The notes beneath the pieces were generated by a model that had not been told where the DNA came from, searched no databases, and worked only from the letters and a program-made list of their open reading frames with translations. The translations under genes were made by a program, and so were the position numbers. This document shows positions 15,936 to 24,173 of a DNA stretch of 64,000 nucleotides, in pieces. The stretch comes from VXYL01 sp965199915. Lineage in GTDB: Bacteria; Pseudomonadota; Gammaproteobacteria; Pseudomonadales; Azotimanducaceae. The DNA is taken from the NCBI GenBank assembly GCA_965199915.1, contig OZ241348.1, forward strand, positions 868,001 to 932,000, read 5' to 3'. Every line of letters begins with the position of its first letter. Position 1 is the stretch's first letter.

Positions 15936-17078
15936 ATGGAAACGGCGACGACATGGGTCTTCAAGGCCGGCAGCGGCGCCGCGCCGCCGGCCCTCACCGG
16001 ACGAGAGGATGAGCAGGCTGTGCTCCGCCGCTGTCTAGCCGGGGTGAGCAACGGCGAGGCGCCGCCGCACGACGTCGTTCTGCTGGGACCGCGCGGCAAC
16101 GGAAAAACCGCGCTGCTTCGCTGGTTCGAGGGCGCCTGTGCGCAGAACCAACCGGTCGTTGACGTGGCGTGGCTCACGCCGAGCGCGCTGCCGGACCCGT
16201 CGGCGCTCTTGGATGCGCTGGCGCCCCGCCGATGGCTCGCCAAGCTGCTGCCGCGCAAAATCGGCGTCGCGAGCATCGGCGCCGCCGAGTGGACGCCGCC
16301 CAACGGCACGCGCGATCTAGCCGCGGCGCTGACTTCCCGCTGTCGTCGCCGCCCGCTGGTGGTGCTGCTGGACGAAGCCCACACGCTGGATCTCGACACC
16401 GGCTGCGCGCTCCTGAATGCCAGCCAACAGGTTCGCGGGGCCGATGCGCCGTTCTTGCTCGTGCTGGCCGGCACGCCCGGCCTGCCCTCGCGCTTGGACG
16501 CCATGGACGTTTCCTTCTGGTCTCGCCTCGGCCAAGGCAAACTCGGCATTGGACCGCTGAGCGACGACGCGGCGCGGCGGGCATTGACCGAGCCTTTGCA
16601 ACGACACGGCGTGGACATCGACGCGAAAGTTCTTGCCTGCGTGGTCGCCCAAAGCCAGCGCTATCCGTACTTCGTCCAGATCTGGGGCGACGCGTTGTGG
16701 CAACGCCACTTGACGGCGGGCACGAACGTCATCGCGGCGGAAGACGTGCAGGCAGCGGTGCCGGTGGTGGCGGCGCAAGTGGCGGACTACTACCAGCAAA
16801 GGTTCGGGGAACTGCAGGCTGAGAACTTGGTGCCGGCCGCAGTGGCGCTGGCGAAGCTGTTCGAGCGCAGCGGCGCAGCGGACGCATCCGACCAAGAGGT
16901 GGACGCGGCGCTCGCGGATGCCGCAGTGGAAGACGCCAACGCGCGTTTCGCCGCGCGGGAAGCCCTGAACCGCTTGGGCTACATCTGGCAACCACCCCAG
17001 CAACAAGCGCCGATCCGCTGGCACCCCGGCATCCCGTCGCTGATGGCGCATGTGGTGCGGCAGGCCGCTTGCGGCTGA
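15936..17078 (+). CDS. AAA+ ATPase of unknown role
   Basis: 380 residues. Walker A LLGPRGNGKTALLRWFEG at about residues 48-65, Walker B PLVVLLDEAHTLD, sensor-like LVLAGTPGLPSRL, then a lid with ARRALTEPLQRHG and YPYFVQIWGDALW, and a C-terminal winged-helix-like end (LNRLGYIWQPP...WHPGIPSLMAHV). This is the Orc1/Cdc6-ExeA-like architecture of stand-alone bacterial ATPases that often sit in mobile or defence contexts. ATG at 15936 is chosen from family-like sequence and the TATACT box 10 nt upstream. It shares its upstream sequence with the PLD-like gene beyond the IS, which suggests coordinated expression. No partner-specific function can be named. Confidence 0.78.
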   Translation: METATTWVFKAGSGAAPPALTGREDEQAVLRRCLAGVSNGEAPPHDVVLLGPRGNGKTALLRWFEGACAQNQPVVDVAWLTPSALPDPSALLDALAPRRWLAKLLPRKIGVASIGAAEWTPPNGTRDLAAALTSRCRRRPLVVLLDEAHTLDLDTGCALLNASQQVRGADAPFLLVLAGTPGLPSRLDAMDVSFWSRLGQGKLGIGPLSDDAARRALTEPLQRHGVDIDAKVLACVVAQSQRYPYFVQIWGDALWQRHLTAGTNVIAAEDVQAAVPVVAAQVADYYQQRFGELQAENLVPAAVALAKLFERSGAADASDQEVDAALADAAVEDANARFAAREALNRLGYIWQPPQQQAPIRWHPGIPSLMAHVVRQAACG

Positions 17079-17112
17079 CCGCTCGATGTTGATGTGGTCG
17101 GCAAATCCGAAG

Positions 17113-17138
17113 GCGAACGCGGCTCGTGGACGACAACG
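17113..17138 (+). promoter_or_regulatory. Left part of duplicated promoter region R2, cut by the IS
   Basis: GCGAACGCGG, then GTGGACGACAACG, matching the left half of R1. The IS begins directly after it; the rest of R2 resumes at 18762. Within it, 17130-17138 (ACGACAACG) is the left target-site duplicate. Confidence 0.5.
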
Positions 17139-18761
17139 GGGTGTGCGACAGATCTTTGGTAAGTGACCACTTCGGGGTGGCATGGAGTTGGAGTGCCACC
17201 GCGGGTCTCCCGTATCCTTGGTTTTTTGCAAAGGCCAAGGAGGAGGCCCGCGATGGCGACGAGGACTGTCGGTGATCGAGACGGGGAAGGCAAGAGGGAA
17301 ACGGAAGCGGCGGCGTTGGAGCAGCGGGCGGCGCTGGTGGAGTTGATGTCGGTTCAAGCGGAGGAGCTGGCGACGGCGCTGATGGAGTCGCCGGGGGCGT
17401 TGGCGGCGCGTCTGGACGGCGTGCTTCGGGGGGCGGTGCTGGAGGCGGGTCGGCTGGGGCTGGAGCGGTGGGCGGAGAAGAACCGTTCGGACTGCGGGGC
17501 GGCGAACGCGCCGCGGTGCGAACACTGCGGCGGCGGGATGCGCCACCTGGGCCGGGAGCGGTCGCCGACGGAGACGGCGCTGGGCGGGATTCGGCTGGCG
17601 ATGGGGCGCTACGCGTGCGCGGCCTGCGGGAAGAGCGCGCGTCCGCGGTCGGCGCGTATGGACATCGAGGGGTCGATGACGCCGACGGCGCGCCGGATGG
17701 CGAGCGAGCTGGGCTCGGTGTGCTGCCACGCGGAGGCGGATCGGCTGCTGAACGTGGTGGGGGGAGTGAACTTCGGGGCGAAGCGGGTGGAGCGGACGAC
17801 GCGGCTGGTGGGCGACGACTTGGAGGCGTGGCGGACGGAGTGGCTGTCGGGTTCGATCACGGTGGTCGGCGGCGGCGGGGCGGCGTCGAACGATGCATCG
17901 TTCGACGGGGCGCCGGTTCGCAAGTCGTTGAAGGAAGGACGGATTCTGTGCGTGGGATTGGACGGCACGGGGGTTCCGGCGCTGCCGTCGGAGACGGCGG
18001 GAAGGAAGGGGAAGGACGGCGGGCGGGCGACGACGAGGGAAGCGAAGGTGGGCGCCATCTGGGTGGTCGAGCCGGACGGCGAAGGCGGGACGCGGCTGGC
18101 GGCGGACTCGGCGTGGTTTTTCGCGGCGATCGAGAGCGCGGCGGACGACGCGCGGGGCGACTCGCCGGTGGCGCGGCGGCTGCTGCGCGAACTGGCGGCG
18201 CTGGGATTCGCGCCGGAGGACGTCGGCGTGGCGCTGGGCGACGGGGCGGACTGGCTGCGGCGGCTGTACAAGGAGTGGTTCCCGAACGCGGTTCGGATCG
18301 TGGACTTCTTCCACGCCGCGGAGTACCTGTGGGCGGCGGCGCAGGGCCGCCACCGGAACGACCCGAAGGCCGCGAAGCGGTGGGCGGAGAAGCAGTGCCG
18401 GCGGCTCGAGGCGGGGCGGATGGACGACGTGCTGGCGGCGCTGCGCAGGCCCGGCGCCGGCGCCGAGGAACGCGCCAAGGCGATCCGCCACCTGTCCGAG
18501 CGGCGGGGCCAAATGCGCTACGACGAGTACCGCTCGCTCGGCCTGCCGATCGGTTCGGGGCGCGTCGAGGCGGCCTGCAAGACAGTGGTGGGGCGGCGCA
18601 TGAAATGCACCGGCATGCGCTGGACGGTGGCCGGCGCCAACCCCGTGCTCTGGGTGCGCTGCGCCCGCCTGAGCGGCTGGTTCGACGACTACTGGGAGCA
18701 CCGCCTTCGGAAGGCGGCGTGAGGCGCTGGCGGCCAATTGCCAAAGATTTGTCGCACACCC
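17139..18761 (+). mobile_element. ISKra4-type insertion sequence (1,623 bp, intact)
   Basis: Imperfect terminal inverted repeats of about 30 bp: the left end starts GGGTGTGCGACAGATCTTTG at 17139, and the right end, reverse complemented, starts GGGTGTGCGACAAATCTTTG, ending at 18761. The flanks carry a 9-bp direct repeat ACGACAACG at 17130-17138 and 18762-18770 (a tenth G also matches), the target-site duplication. One transposase gene is inside. Both ends and the duplication are intact, so the insertion looks recent. Confidence 0.9.
17253..18722 (+). CDS. ISKra4-family transposase
   Basis: 489 residues from ATG 17253, which has AAGGAGGAGG upstream. N-terminal zinc-binding pattern CEHCGGGM...YACAACGKSARPR, a DDE-type core (CVGLDGTGVPAL, LGDGADWLRRL), FFHAAEYLWAAAQ, and the C-terminal family signature LPIGSGRVEAACKTVVGRRMKCTGMRW. 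The order matches the ISKra4 group. A perfect 24-bp palindrome at 17884-17907 lies inside the gene and encodes part of a Gly/Ala/Asp/Ser-rich loop. The gene is uninterrupted and probably functional. Confidence 0.9.
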   Translation: MATRTVGDRDGEGKRETEAAALEQRAALVELMSVQAEELATALMESPGALAARLDGVLRGAVLEAGRLGLERWAEKNRSDCGAANAPRCEHCGGGMRHLGRERSPTETALGGIRLAMGRYACAACGKSARPRSARMDIEGSMTPTARRMASELGSVCCHAEADRLLNVVGGVNFGAKRVERTTRLVGDDLEAWRTEWLSGSITVVGGGGAASNDASFDGAPVRKSLKEGRILCVGLDGTGVPALPSETAGRKGKDGGRATTREAKVGAIWVVEPDGEGGTRLAADSAWFFAAIESAADDARGDSPVARRLLRELAALGFAPEDVGVALGDGADWLRRLYKEWFPNAVRIVDFFHAAEYLWAAAQGRHRNDPKAAKRWAEKQCRRLEAGRMDDVLAALRRPGAGAEERAKAIRHLSERRGQMRYDEYRSLGLPIGSGRVEAACKTVVGRRMKCTGMRWTVAGANPVLWVRCARLSGWFDDYWEHRLRKAA

Positions 18762-18805
18762 ACGACAACGGTGCCGCTCGACTGCGTGGCATATACTGCG
18801 GAGCT
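18762..18805 (+). promoter_or_regulatory. Right part of duplicated promoter region R2 (upstream of PLD-like gene)
   Basis: ACGACAACGGTGCCGCTCGA, then CTGCG and TATACTGCGGAGC (-10 box TATACT at 18792-18797), matching R1 upstream of the AAA ATPase. The first 9 bp are the right-hand target duplicate of the IS. The IS therefore separates the -10 region from the DNA that originally lay upstream. Confidence 0.5.
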
Positions 18806-18894
18806 CACAACCCTCGGCCAATTCTTGGTAGAGGGAAGTGCCAACGAGCAGTGAACTAAAGTGCGGCAAAAAAGAGGAGGGGACGGTGACGGTG

Positions 18895-19485
18895 ATGGAC
18901 ATCCTGGTCGCTGCCGGATTGACGGTCACGGGCGCGACTTTCATCGCGTGGTTGATCTGGGACGGAATCAGGCACTGGAGGGCGCAGCCGTTCGAGGTGG
19001 TGTTCACCAGCGGCACTAACGACGACACGGAAGCCGTTTCGAAGTTCGTCGAAGTTGTTCAACGTGCCACCAAGAATCTGATTGTCCACGACGACGGCAA
19101 CAAGATGCACGGCACGATCTACGACAATCCCGAGGCGATCGAAGCGTTGAAACGCCAGATGAACAAGCACGAGGATCTCGTCGTCAAGTGCTTCTTCAAC
19201 ACTCGCCACGAGTTGAAAATGGTCGAAGATCTCCGCCAGCACTATCCGGAGAGATTCAAAGTCAAGTACCGTCGCTGGCCTTGGTCTAGGCCAGCGTTCG
19301 ACGTTCACTACAAGATCGCGGACGACGGTGCCTTCGGGTATCTTTCCCATCACGACATGGAAGGCAAGGAAAGGCACTTTGAAGTGCGAGACTGCTCGGC
19401 CGCGAATCAAACGGAACGCAATATCGAACACGGCAAGTACATGCGCCGGTTCAAGTGGCAGTTCCGGCTGGCGAGTGCCGCATGA
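18895..19485 (+). CDS. Membrane-anchored PLD-like protein
   Basis: 196 residues from ATG 18895. One N-terminal membrane helix (ILVAAGLTVTGATFIAWLIW), then a phospholipase-D-like half domain with SGTNDDTEAVSKFVEVVQ, NLIVHDDGNKMHG and a single HxK...D motif, FDVHYKIADDGAFGYLSHHD. Only one HKD-type motif is present, so catalysis would need a dimer. In-frame GTG codons at 18838, 18886 and 18892 are alternative starts; AAGAGGAGGGGA at 18873-18883 favours 18886-18895. Base composition is clearly less GC-rich than neighbouring metabolic genes. It overlaps the next gene by ATGA, so the two form a unit. A nuclease or phospholipase role in defence is possible but unproven. Confidence 0.65.
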   Translation: MDILVAAGLTVTGATFIAWLIWDGIRHWRAQPFEVVFTSGTNDDTEAVSKFVEVVQRATKNLIVHDDGNKMHGTIYDNPEAIEALKRQMNKHEDLVVKCFFNTRHELKMVEDLRQHYPERFKVKYRRWPWSRPAFDVHYKIADDGAFGYLSHHDMEGKERHFEVRDCSAANQTERNIEHGKYMRRFKWQFRLASAA

Positions 19486-19859
19486 CCTACGGCGAGTTGC
19501 CGACGACGGGTCTCTACGTCGTTCTGTCCACTGTCGTAGTGTGGTCGGCGATATTGACGACGCAAATCGCGGACGTGCGAAGACGCGAACCCAAGGACTG
19601 GAAGGCAGATGCATGGCGTTTGTGGAAATTCGCAAAATGGCTGGTTTTCATTGCCAAGGCCGGCGCAGTTCAAATGGTCGTCGTTCTATCGTTCGCCGCG
19701 TGGCATGCCTACGAGACCCGTCCTCAAGACCAAGGACTTCTCGAAACCTGGTGGAGCACGGCTCACATCCTTGTTCATTTGGGCGTGGTCATCTTCATGC
19801 TCGGTTTTCTCGTCAAATGGTTCCGATCCATGGAGAGGGCCCCAGAGACGCCGTACTGA
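19482..19859 (+). CDS. Small integral membrane protein paired with the PLD-like protein
   Basis: 125 residues with three predicted membrane segments: LYVVLSTVVVWSAILTTQIA, AKWLVFIAKAGAVQMVVVLSF and STAHILVHLGVVIFMLGFLV. Start ATG overlaps the PLD-like stop (ATGA), so translation is probably coupled. Shares the lower GC content of its partner. No family recognised. Confidence 0.6.
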   Translation: MTYGELPTTGLYVVLSTVVVWSAILTTQIADVRRREPKDWKADAWRLWKFAKWLVFIAKAGAVQMVVVLSFAAWHAYETRPQDQGLLETWWSTAHILVHLGVVIFMLGFLVKWFRSMERAPETPY

Positions 19860-19870
19860 GGCCGGGGCCG

Positions 19871-22800
19871 GTGGCAGCGCACAAACGGGTATTGATCAGC
19901 AACCGCGGCGAGATCGCCATCCGCATCGCCAAGGCCGCGGCCGCGCTGCGGATGGAGTCCGTTGCCGTCTACGCGCCGGCGGATGCGTTGTCGTTGCACA
20001 CGCGCGCCGCCACCGAAGCGCGTCAAATCGGCAACGGCAGTGCGCCGGACGCCGTCGCCGCGTACTTGGACGCGGCGCTCTTGGTGGACATCGGCAAGGA
20101 GGCCGGCTGCGACTGCGTGCATCCGGGCTACGGCTTTCTGGCCGAGAACGCGCCCTTCGCCGAGCGCTGCGAAGCGGCCGGCATCGCCTTCGTGGGGCCG
20201 CCGCCGGCAGCGCTGTCGTTGTTCGGCGACAAGGTGCGCGCCCGCGCGTTGGCGCAGTCGCAGGGCATTCCGGTGGTGCCGGGCAGCGATGTGGCGGCGC
20301 AGTCCGCGGCCGAGGCCGAAGCGGTGGCGTCGAAACTCGGCTATCCGGTGATGCTCAAGGCCGCGGCGGGCGGCGGCGGGCGCGGCATGCGCCAAGTGGA
20401 GTCGGCGGCGGAGCTGGCGGGTGCCTTCGGGCGGTGCCGCAGCGAAGCCGAGGCCGCGTTCGGCGACGGCGCGTTGTTCGTCGAGAAGCTCGTCCGGCGG
20501 CCGCGCCATGTGGAAGTGCAGATTCTCGCCGACGCGCACGGCAACATCGTGCATCTGCACGAGCGCGACTGCTCGGTGCAGTTGCGCAATCAGAAGGTGG
20601 TGGAAACCGCGCCGGCGCCCGGTCTCGACGAGGCGCTGCGCCAACGCATTCTGGAGGATGCCGTCAAACTGGCGCGCGCCGCCGGCTACGTCAACGCCGG
20701 CACGGTGGAGTTCCTCGTGGCGCCGGAGGAGAACGCCCACTACTTCATCGAGTGCAATCCGCGCATCCAAGTGGAACACACGGTCACCGAGCAGGTGACC
20801 GGCATCGACTTGGTCGAGGCGCAGTTCCGCATTGCCGCCGGCGCCAGCCTCGCCGCGCTGGGCATCGGCGATCAGAACGCCGTGGGCGCGGCGCGCGGCT
20901 TCGCCGTGCAAGCGCGCGTGGTTGCCCGCGGCGCCGGCAGCCTCACCGCCTACAAGGAACCCGCCGGGCCGGGCGTTCGCGTGGACGCTTGCGGCTACGT
21001 CGGCTACGCGCCGCCGCCGCAATTCGATCCGCTGCTGGCCAAGGTGGTGGCCACGTCGAGCTCGGTGGCGTCGTTCGCGTCCGCGGTGGATCGCGCGGCG
21101 CGGGCGCTCGACGAGTTCCACATCGCCGGCATCGCCACCAATTTGGGGCAGCTCAAGGCCATCCTCGGCCACCCTGCGGTGCGCGCCGGCGACGCCCGCA
21201 CAACCCTGCTGGCGGAGGCGCCGGCGTTGATGGCGGCGCCGGCCGACGCCCAGGGAAACGGCACCTTGGCGCTGCTGCGCCAACAAGCCACCGTAATGGG
21301 CATGGCGGGCGCGGGCGGCGTTGCGGCGACCGCGAATTCCACCGCCGCCCCGCTCGACGTGCGGCCGGGTCAAGAGGCCGTGGCCTGCCCGATGGCTGGA
21401 TCGGTGATCGAGTTCGGGGCAGGGGAGGGCGATCGTGTGGAGGCGGGCCAGACGCTGCTGGTGGTCAGCGCCATGAAGATGGAATCCCAAGTCGCCGCGC
21501 CGTGCGACGGCGTCGTCGCCGCCGCGCAACCGCTTCAAGCCGGCGACAGCGTGGCGGCGGGACAGGTGTTCGCCGTCATCGCGCCCGCCGCCGGCGGCAA
21601 GCGCGCCGCGGCCGGCGAAGACGAATCCTGGGCGCCGCTGCTGAAGGACGTCGCCACCATGCGCCAGCTGGCGCGGGACCGGCTCGCGCCGGGTTCCCAG
21701 GATCCCGGCGTCGTTCGACAGCGCAGCCGCGGCAAGCTCACCTGCCGGGAACGGATCGATCTGCTCCTCGACGAAGGCAGCTTCCGCGAAGTCGGCAGCG
21801 TCGCCGGCTTCGCCTCCTACGACGACCACGGCGCCATCACCGCGTTCACGCCGGCGAACCATGTCGGTGGCTGGGGCAAGGTCGAAAGCCGCCCGGTCAT
21901 CGTTTGCGCCGACGACTTCACCTCCCGCGGCGGCCACGCCGACGGCGCCATCGGCGCCAAGAGCGGTTACCTGGACCGCCTCGCCTTGGAGTTGCGCATT
22001 CCCTCCATCCGTCTGCTCGACGGCTCTTCCGGCGGCGGCAGCGTCGCCGCCATGGTGCCGGCGCAGAAGAAGCAGGGCGAGAGCAAGGCCAAGGAGAGCA
22101 GCGGTGCCATCAAGGCCGGCCGTCCCCGGGTGGCGGGCGGCGGCGGTTCCTACCTGCCCGGCCACTTGGGCAGCGCCATGTACACCGAGCAGCTCGCCAC
22201 CGTGCCGGTGGTGAACATGCTGCTCGGCAGCGTTGTGGGCATCGGCGCGGCGAAGGCCGTGCTCGGCCACTTCTCGGTGATGGTGAAGGACATCGCCCAG
22301 CTGTTCGTCGCCGGCCCGCCGGTGGTGCGCCACGCCATGGGCTACGACATCACCAAGGAGGACTTGGGCGGTTGGCACATCCACTGTCGCAACGGCTCGG
22401 TGGACAACCTGGCCGAAACCGAAGAAGAAGCGGCGGCGCTGTCGCGGCGGTTCCTTTCCTACCTGCCGGGCAGCGTTTACGAAGCACCGCCCATGCTGCC
22501 GCCGCGAAGCGACGACCCGCCGGAGCGCCGCGAAGAGGAGCTGTTGGGGTTGATCCCGCGCCAGCGCGCCAACACCTTCGATGTGCGCAAGGCCATTCGG
22601 CTGATGACGGACCAAGGCTCCTTCTTCGAGATCGGCCCGCTGTGGGCGACGGACCAAGTCACCGGCTTCGCGCGTTTCAACGGCCATCCAATGGGCGTCA
22701 TCGCGTCGGACAGCCAGCACGCCAACGGCGGTGCGCTGACCGCCGACGGCTGCCGCAAGCTCACCCGGCACCTCGACCTGTGCGATCTGTTCCATCTGCC

Positions 22801-23287
22801 GATTCTCAATCTGGTGGACAACCCGGGTTTCGCCGTCGGCGTGGAGCACGAAATCACCGGCGCCATCCGGCGCGGCGGCGAGTGGATGGTGGCCTTTTCG
22901 CAAGTGACCGTGCCGATCTTCACCGTGGTGATGCGGCGCAGCTTCGGCGTCGCCGGCAACAACTACGCGACGCCCCGCGCGCGGCCCTCGGTGCGGGTTG
23001 CCTGGCCGGCGGCGGACGTCGGCGGCATTCCGCCGGAAGGCGGCATCGAAGCCGCCTACAAGCGGCAGTTGGCGGAAGCGGAGGACCCGCGCGCCCTGCG
23101 CGACGAGCTGATGGCGCGCATCGAGAGCGCCCGCGGGCCGGTGGGCCCGTTGTCGAAGTTCCAGATCGAAGAGCTGGTCGATCCCCGCGACACCCGCCGC
23201 CTGATCTGCGAGTGGCTGGAAACGGCGTGGCGCTTGGTGTCCCAACCCGCGCGACTGGCACCGAGGACGTTGCAGTTTCGGCCTTGA
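19871..23287 (+). CDS. Single-chain biotin-dependent acyl-CoA carboxylase (BC-BCCP-CT fusion)
   Basis: About 1,138 residues holding all three activities. Biotin carboxylase: KRVLISNRGEIAIRI at residues 3-17, HPGYGFLAENAPFAERC, MLKAAAGGGGRGMR (ATP-grasp Gly loop), ERDCSVQLRNQKVVE. Biotin carrier: VSAMKMESQ with biotinyl Lys near residue 536. Carboxyltransferase beta and alpha halves: GSVAGFASYDDHGAI through WHIHCRNGSVDNLAETEEEA, then LVDNPGFAVGVEHE and SFGVAGNNYATP. This layout is that of long-chain/broad acyl-CoA carboxylases. GTG at 19871, 11 nt after the stop of the membrane protein, is the likely start; ATG 19817 is an alternative. Substrate (propionyl-, methylcrotonyl- or longer acyl-CoA) unknown. 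With EtfAB and the dehydrogenase it suggests acyl-CoA catabolism. Confidence 0.88.
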   Translation: MAAHKRVLISNRGEIAIRIAKAAAALRMESVAVYAPADALSLHTRAATEARQIGNGSAPDAVAAYLDAALLVDIGKEAGCDCVHPGYGFLAENAPFAERCEAAGIAFVGPPPAALSLFGDKVRARALAQSQGIPVVPGSDVAAQSAAEAEAVASKLGYPVMLKAAAGGGGRGMRQVESAAELAGAFGRCRSEAEAAFGDGALFVEKLVRRPRHVEVQILADAHGNIVHLHERDCSVQLRNQKVVETAPAPGLDEALRQRILEDAVKLARAAGYVNAGTVEFLVAPEENAHYFIECNPRIQVEHTVTEQVTGIDLVEAQFRIAAGASLAALGIGDQNAVGAARGFAVQARVVARGAGSLTAYKEPAGPGVRVDACGYVGYAPPPQFDPLLAKVVATSSSVASFASAVDRAARALDEFHIAGIATNLGQLKAILGHPAVRAGDARTTLLAEAPALMAAPADAQGNGTLALLRQQATVMGMAGAGGVAATANSTAAPLDVRPGQEAVACPMAGSVIEFGAGEGDRVEAGQTLLVVSAMKMESQVAAPCDGVVAAAQPLQAGDSVAAGQVFAVIAPAAGGKRAAAGEDESWAPLLKDVATMRQLARDRLAPGSQDPGVVRQRSRGKLTCRERIDLLLDEGSFREVGSVAGFASYDDHGAITAFTPANHVGGWGKVESRPVIVCADDFTSRGGHADGAIGAKSGYLDRLALELRIPSIRLLDGSSGGGSVAAMVPAQKKQGESKAKESSGAIKAGRPRVAGGGGSYLPGHLGSAMYTEQLATVPVVNMLLGSVVGIGAAKAVLGHFSVMVKDIAQLFVAGPPVVRHAMGYDITKEDLGGWHIHCRNGSVDNLAETEEEAAALSRRFLSYLPGSVYEAPPMLPPRSDDPPERREEELLGLIPRQRANTFDVRKAIRLMTDQGSFFEIGPLWATDQVTGFARFNGHPMGVIASDSQHANGGALTADGCRKLTRHLDLCDLFHLPILNLVDNPGFAVGVEHEITGAIRRGGEWMVAFSQVTVPIFTVVMRRSFGVAGNNYATPRARPSVRVAWPAADVGGIPPEGGIEAAYKRQLAEAEDPRALRDELMARIESARGPVGPLSKFQIEELVDPRDTRRLICEWLETAWRLVSQPARLAPRTLQFRP

Positions 23288-23329
23288 ACCAACACCAATG
23301 TCGGATGGATGCGGAAACCTTACTTGGTC

Positions 23330-23580
23330 GCATGGCCGGAGGTGCATCGGATGCTGGCGATCGCGTCCGCGGAAGTAAGGCGTCAGTCTCAATCGCTTGG
23401 TGAACGCACGGCTCGCCGGGTGACCAGCGGCTAAGCAGGTGCTCGAAGGAGCAACCTCCACGCCGGGGAGGCGGTAGCGCGGGCCGCACAAACCAGTGAC
23501 GGGCAAAGAGCGCCCGTCGCGCCGGCAGCGACATTTAACCGCCTGGCGAGAGACTTGGGCGTCTCGCGCCATTAAGTCAT
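23330..23580 (+). ncRNA. Possible structured RNA in a 386-bp non-coding stretch
   Basis: No coding potential is seen between 23288 and 23673. Read on the plus strand, hairpins are dense: TGCTCGAAGGAGCA (23440-23453), CCTCC/GGAGG (23455-23471), GACGGGC/GCCCGTC with loop AAAGAGC (23498-23518), and GGCGAGAGAC/GTCTCGCGCC (23545-23570) with one mismatch. The hairpin series with a terminal GGCGAGAGAC stem vaguely recalls the HEARO/omega-RNA scaffolds of IscB elements, but no IscB gene is present and this is from memory only. It could equally be a decayed mobile element. Strand and ends are uncertain. Confidence 0.3.
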
Positions 23581-23673
23581 ACATTCCGTTTGCTCTTTTG
23601 CGGGAAAACACACGGTTTCCACCAACACGCCGTAGCAGTTATAGGAGCGAGACGCCTTAGCCGCCGGTGGCTA

Positions 23674-24173
23674 CTACAGCGTCCAGACGGCCACGCCGCG
23701 TTCGCGCTCCCCGCCGCGGCGCGGCGCCGCCGGCTCTTCGCGGCGGTCGAACACCACCAGATGCCCCTCCTCGGCGCCGCACCTGCCCATGTAGCCGAGG
23801 GTCTGCTCCACGCCGCGCTCGACGGTCGCCTCCAAGCTCCGTCGGTCCGAGTCGCGCAGCACCCTGCACTCGATCACGAAGCGCCGCCACAGGTCGTAGG
23901 GCTGCCCCGCCTTGCGCGGTCACAGCACCAAGAGGTCCGTGCGCCCGCGCCCGAGGGCGCACTCGCACCCTCGGGTGCGCCGCCGCCGCTGTTCAAGAGG
24001 TCGCGCAGGGCGATCAGCGCCGAGGTCTTGCCGGTCTGCCTTGGCGCGTGCAGCACGAAGTACTGCTTGTCGCGGATCAGCTGCAGGATTTCGGCGACGT
24101 TGCCGCGCTTGAGCGGCGGGATGGCGTAGTGGTCCTCGGCGCGAACCGGCCCGGCGGTGTTGAAGAAGCGCAT
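23674..24173 (-). pseudogene. Decayed AAA-ATPase/PD-(D/E)XK-type protein
   Basis: The N-terminal piece starts at ATG 24173 with MRFFNTAGPVRAEDHYAIPP and carries the P-loop LHAPRQTGKTSALIALRDLL. It jumps, after a Gly/Ala/Pro-rich low-complexity stretch near 23940-23990, to a C-terminal piece in another frame: QPYDLWRRFVIECRVLRDSD, RSLEATVERGVEQTLGYM and GHLVVFDRREE. That order is that of intact proteins of about 450-500 residues, so about 300 central residues are missing. A TGA also stands where a Trp codon is expected (near 23923). Clearly non-functional. Confidence 0.75.

Noticed and set aside
18838..18894. GTG 18838 as start of the PLD-like gene
   Set aside because: It would add polar residues before the membrane helix, and the AAGAGGAGGGGA ribosome binding site lies downstream of it.
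23390..23430. Group II intron domain V (ACGGCTC-like segment)
   Set aside because: The complementary arm and the catalytic AGC/GAAA features are missing, and no reverse transcriptase is nearby.
19775..23611. Long minus-strand frame opposite the acyl-CoA carboxylase
   Set aside because: Shadow frame of a clearly conserved three-domain enzyme on the plus strand.
23288..23673. Known riboswitch (cobalamin, glycine, SAM)
   Set aside because: None of the conserved core sequences are seen, and no suitable gene follows on the same strand.
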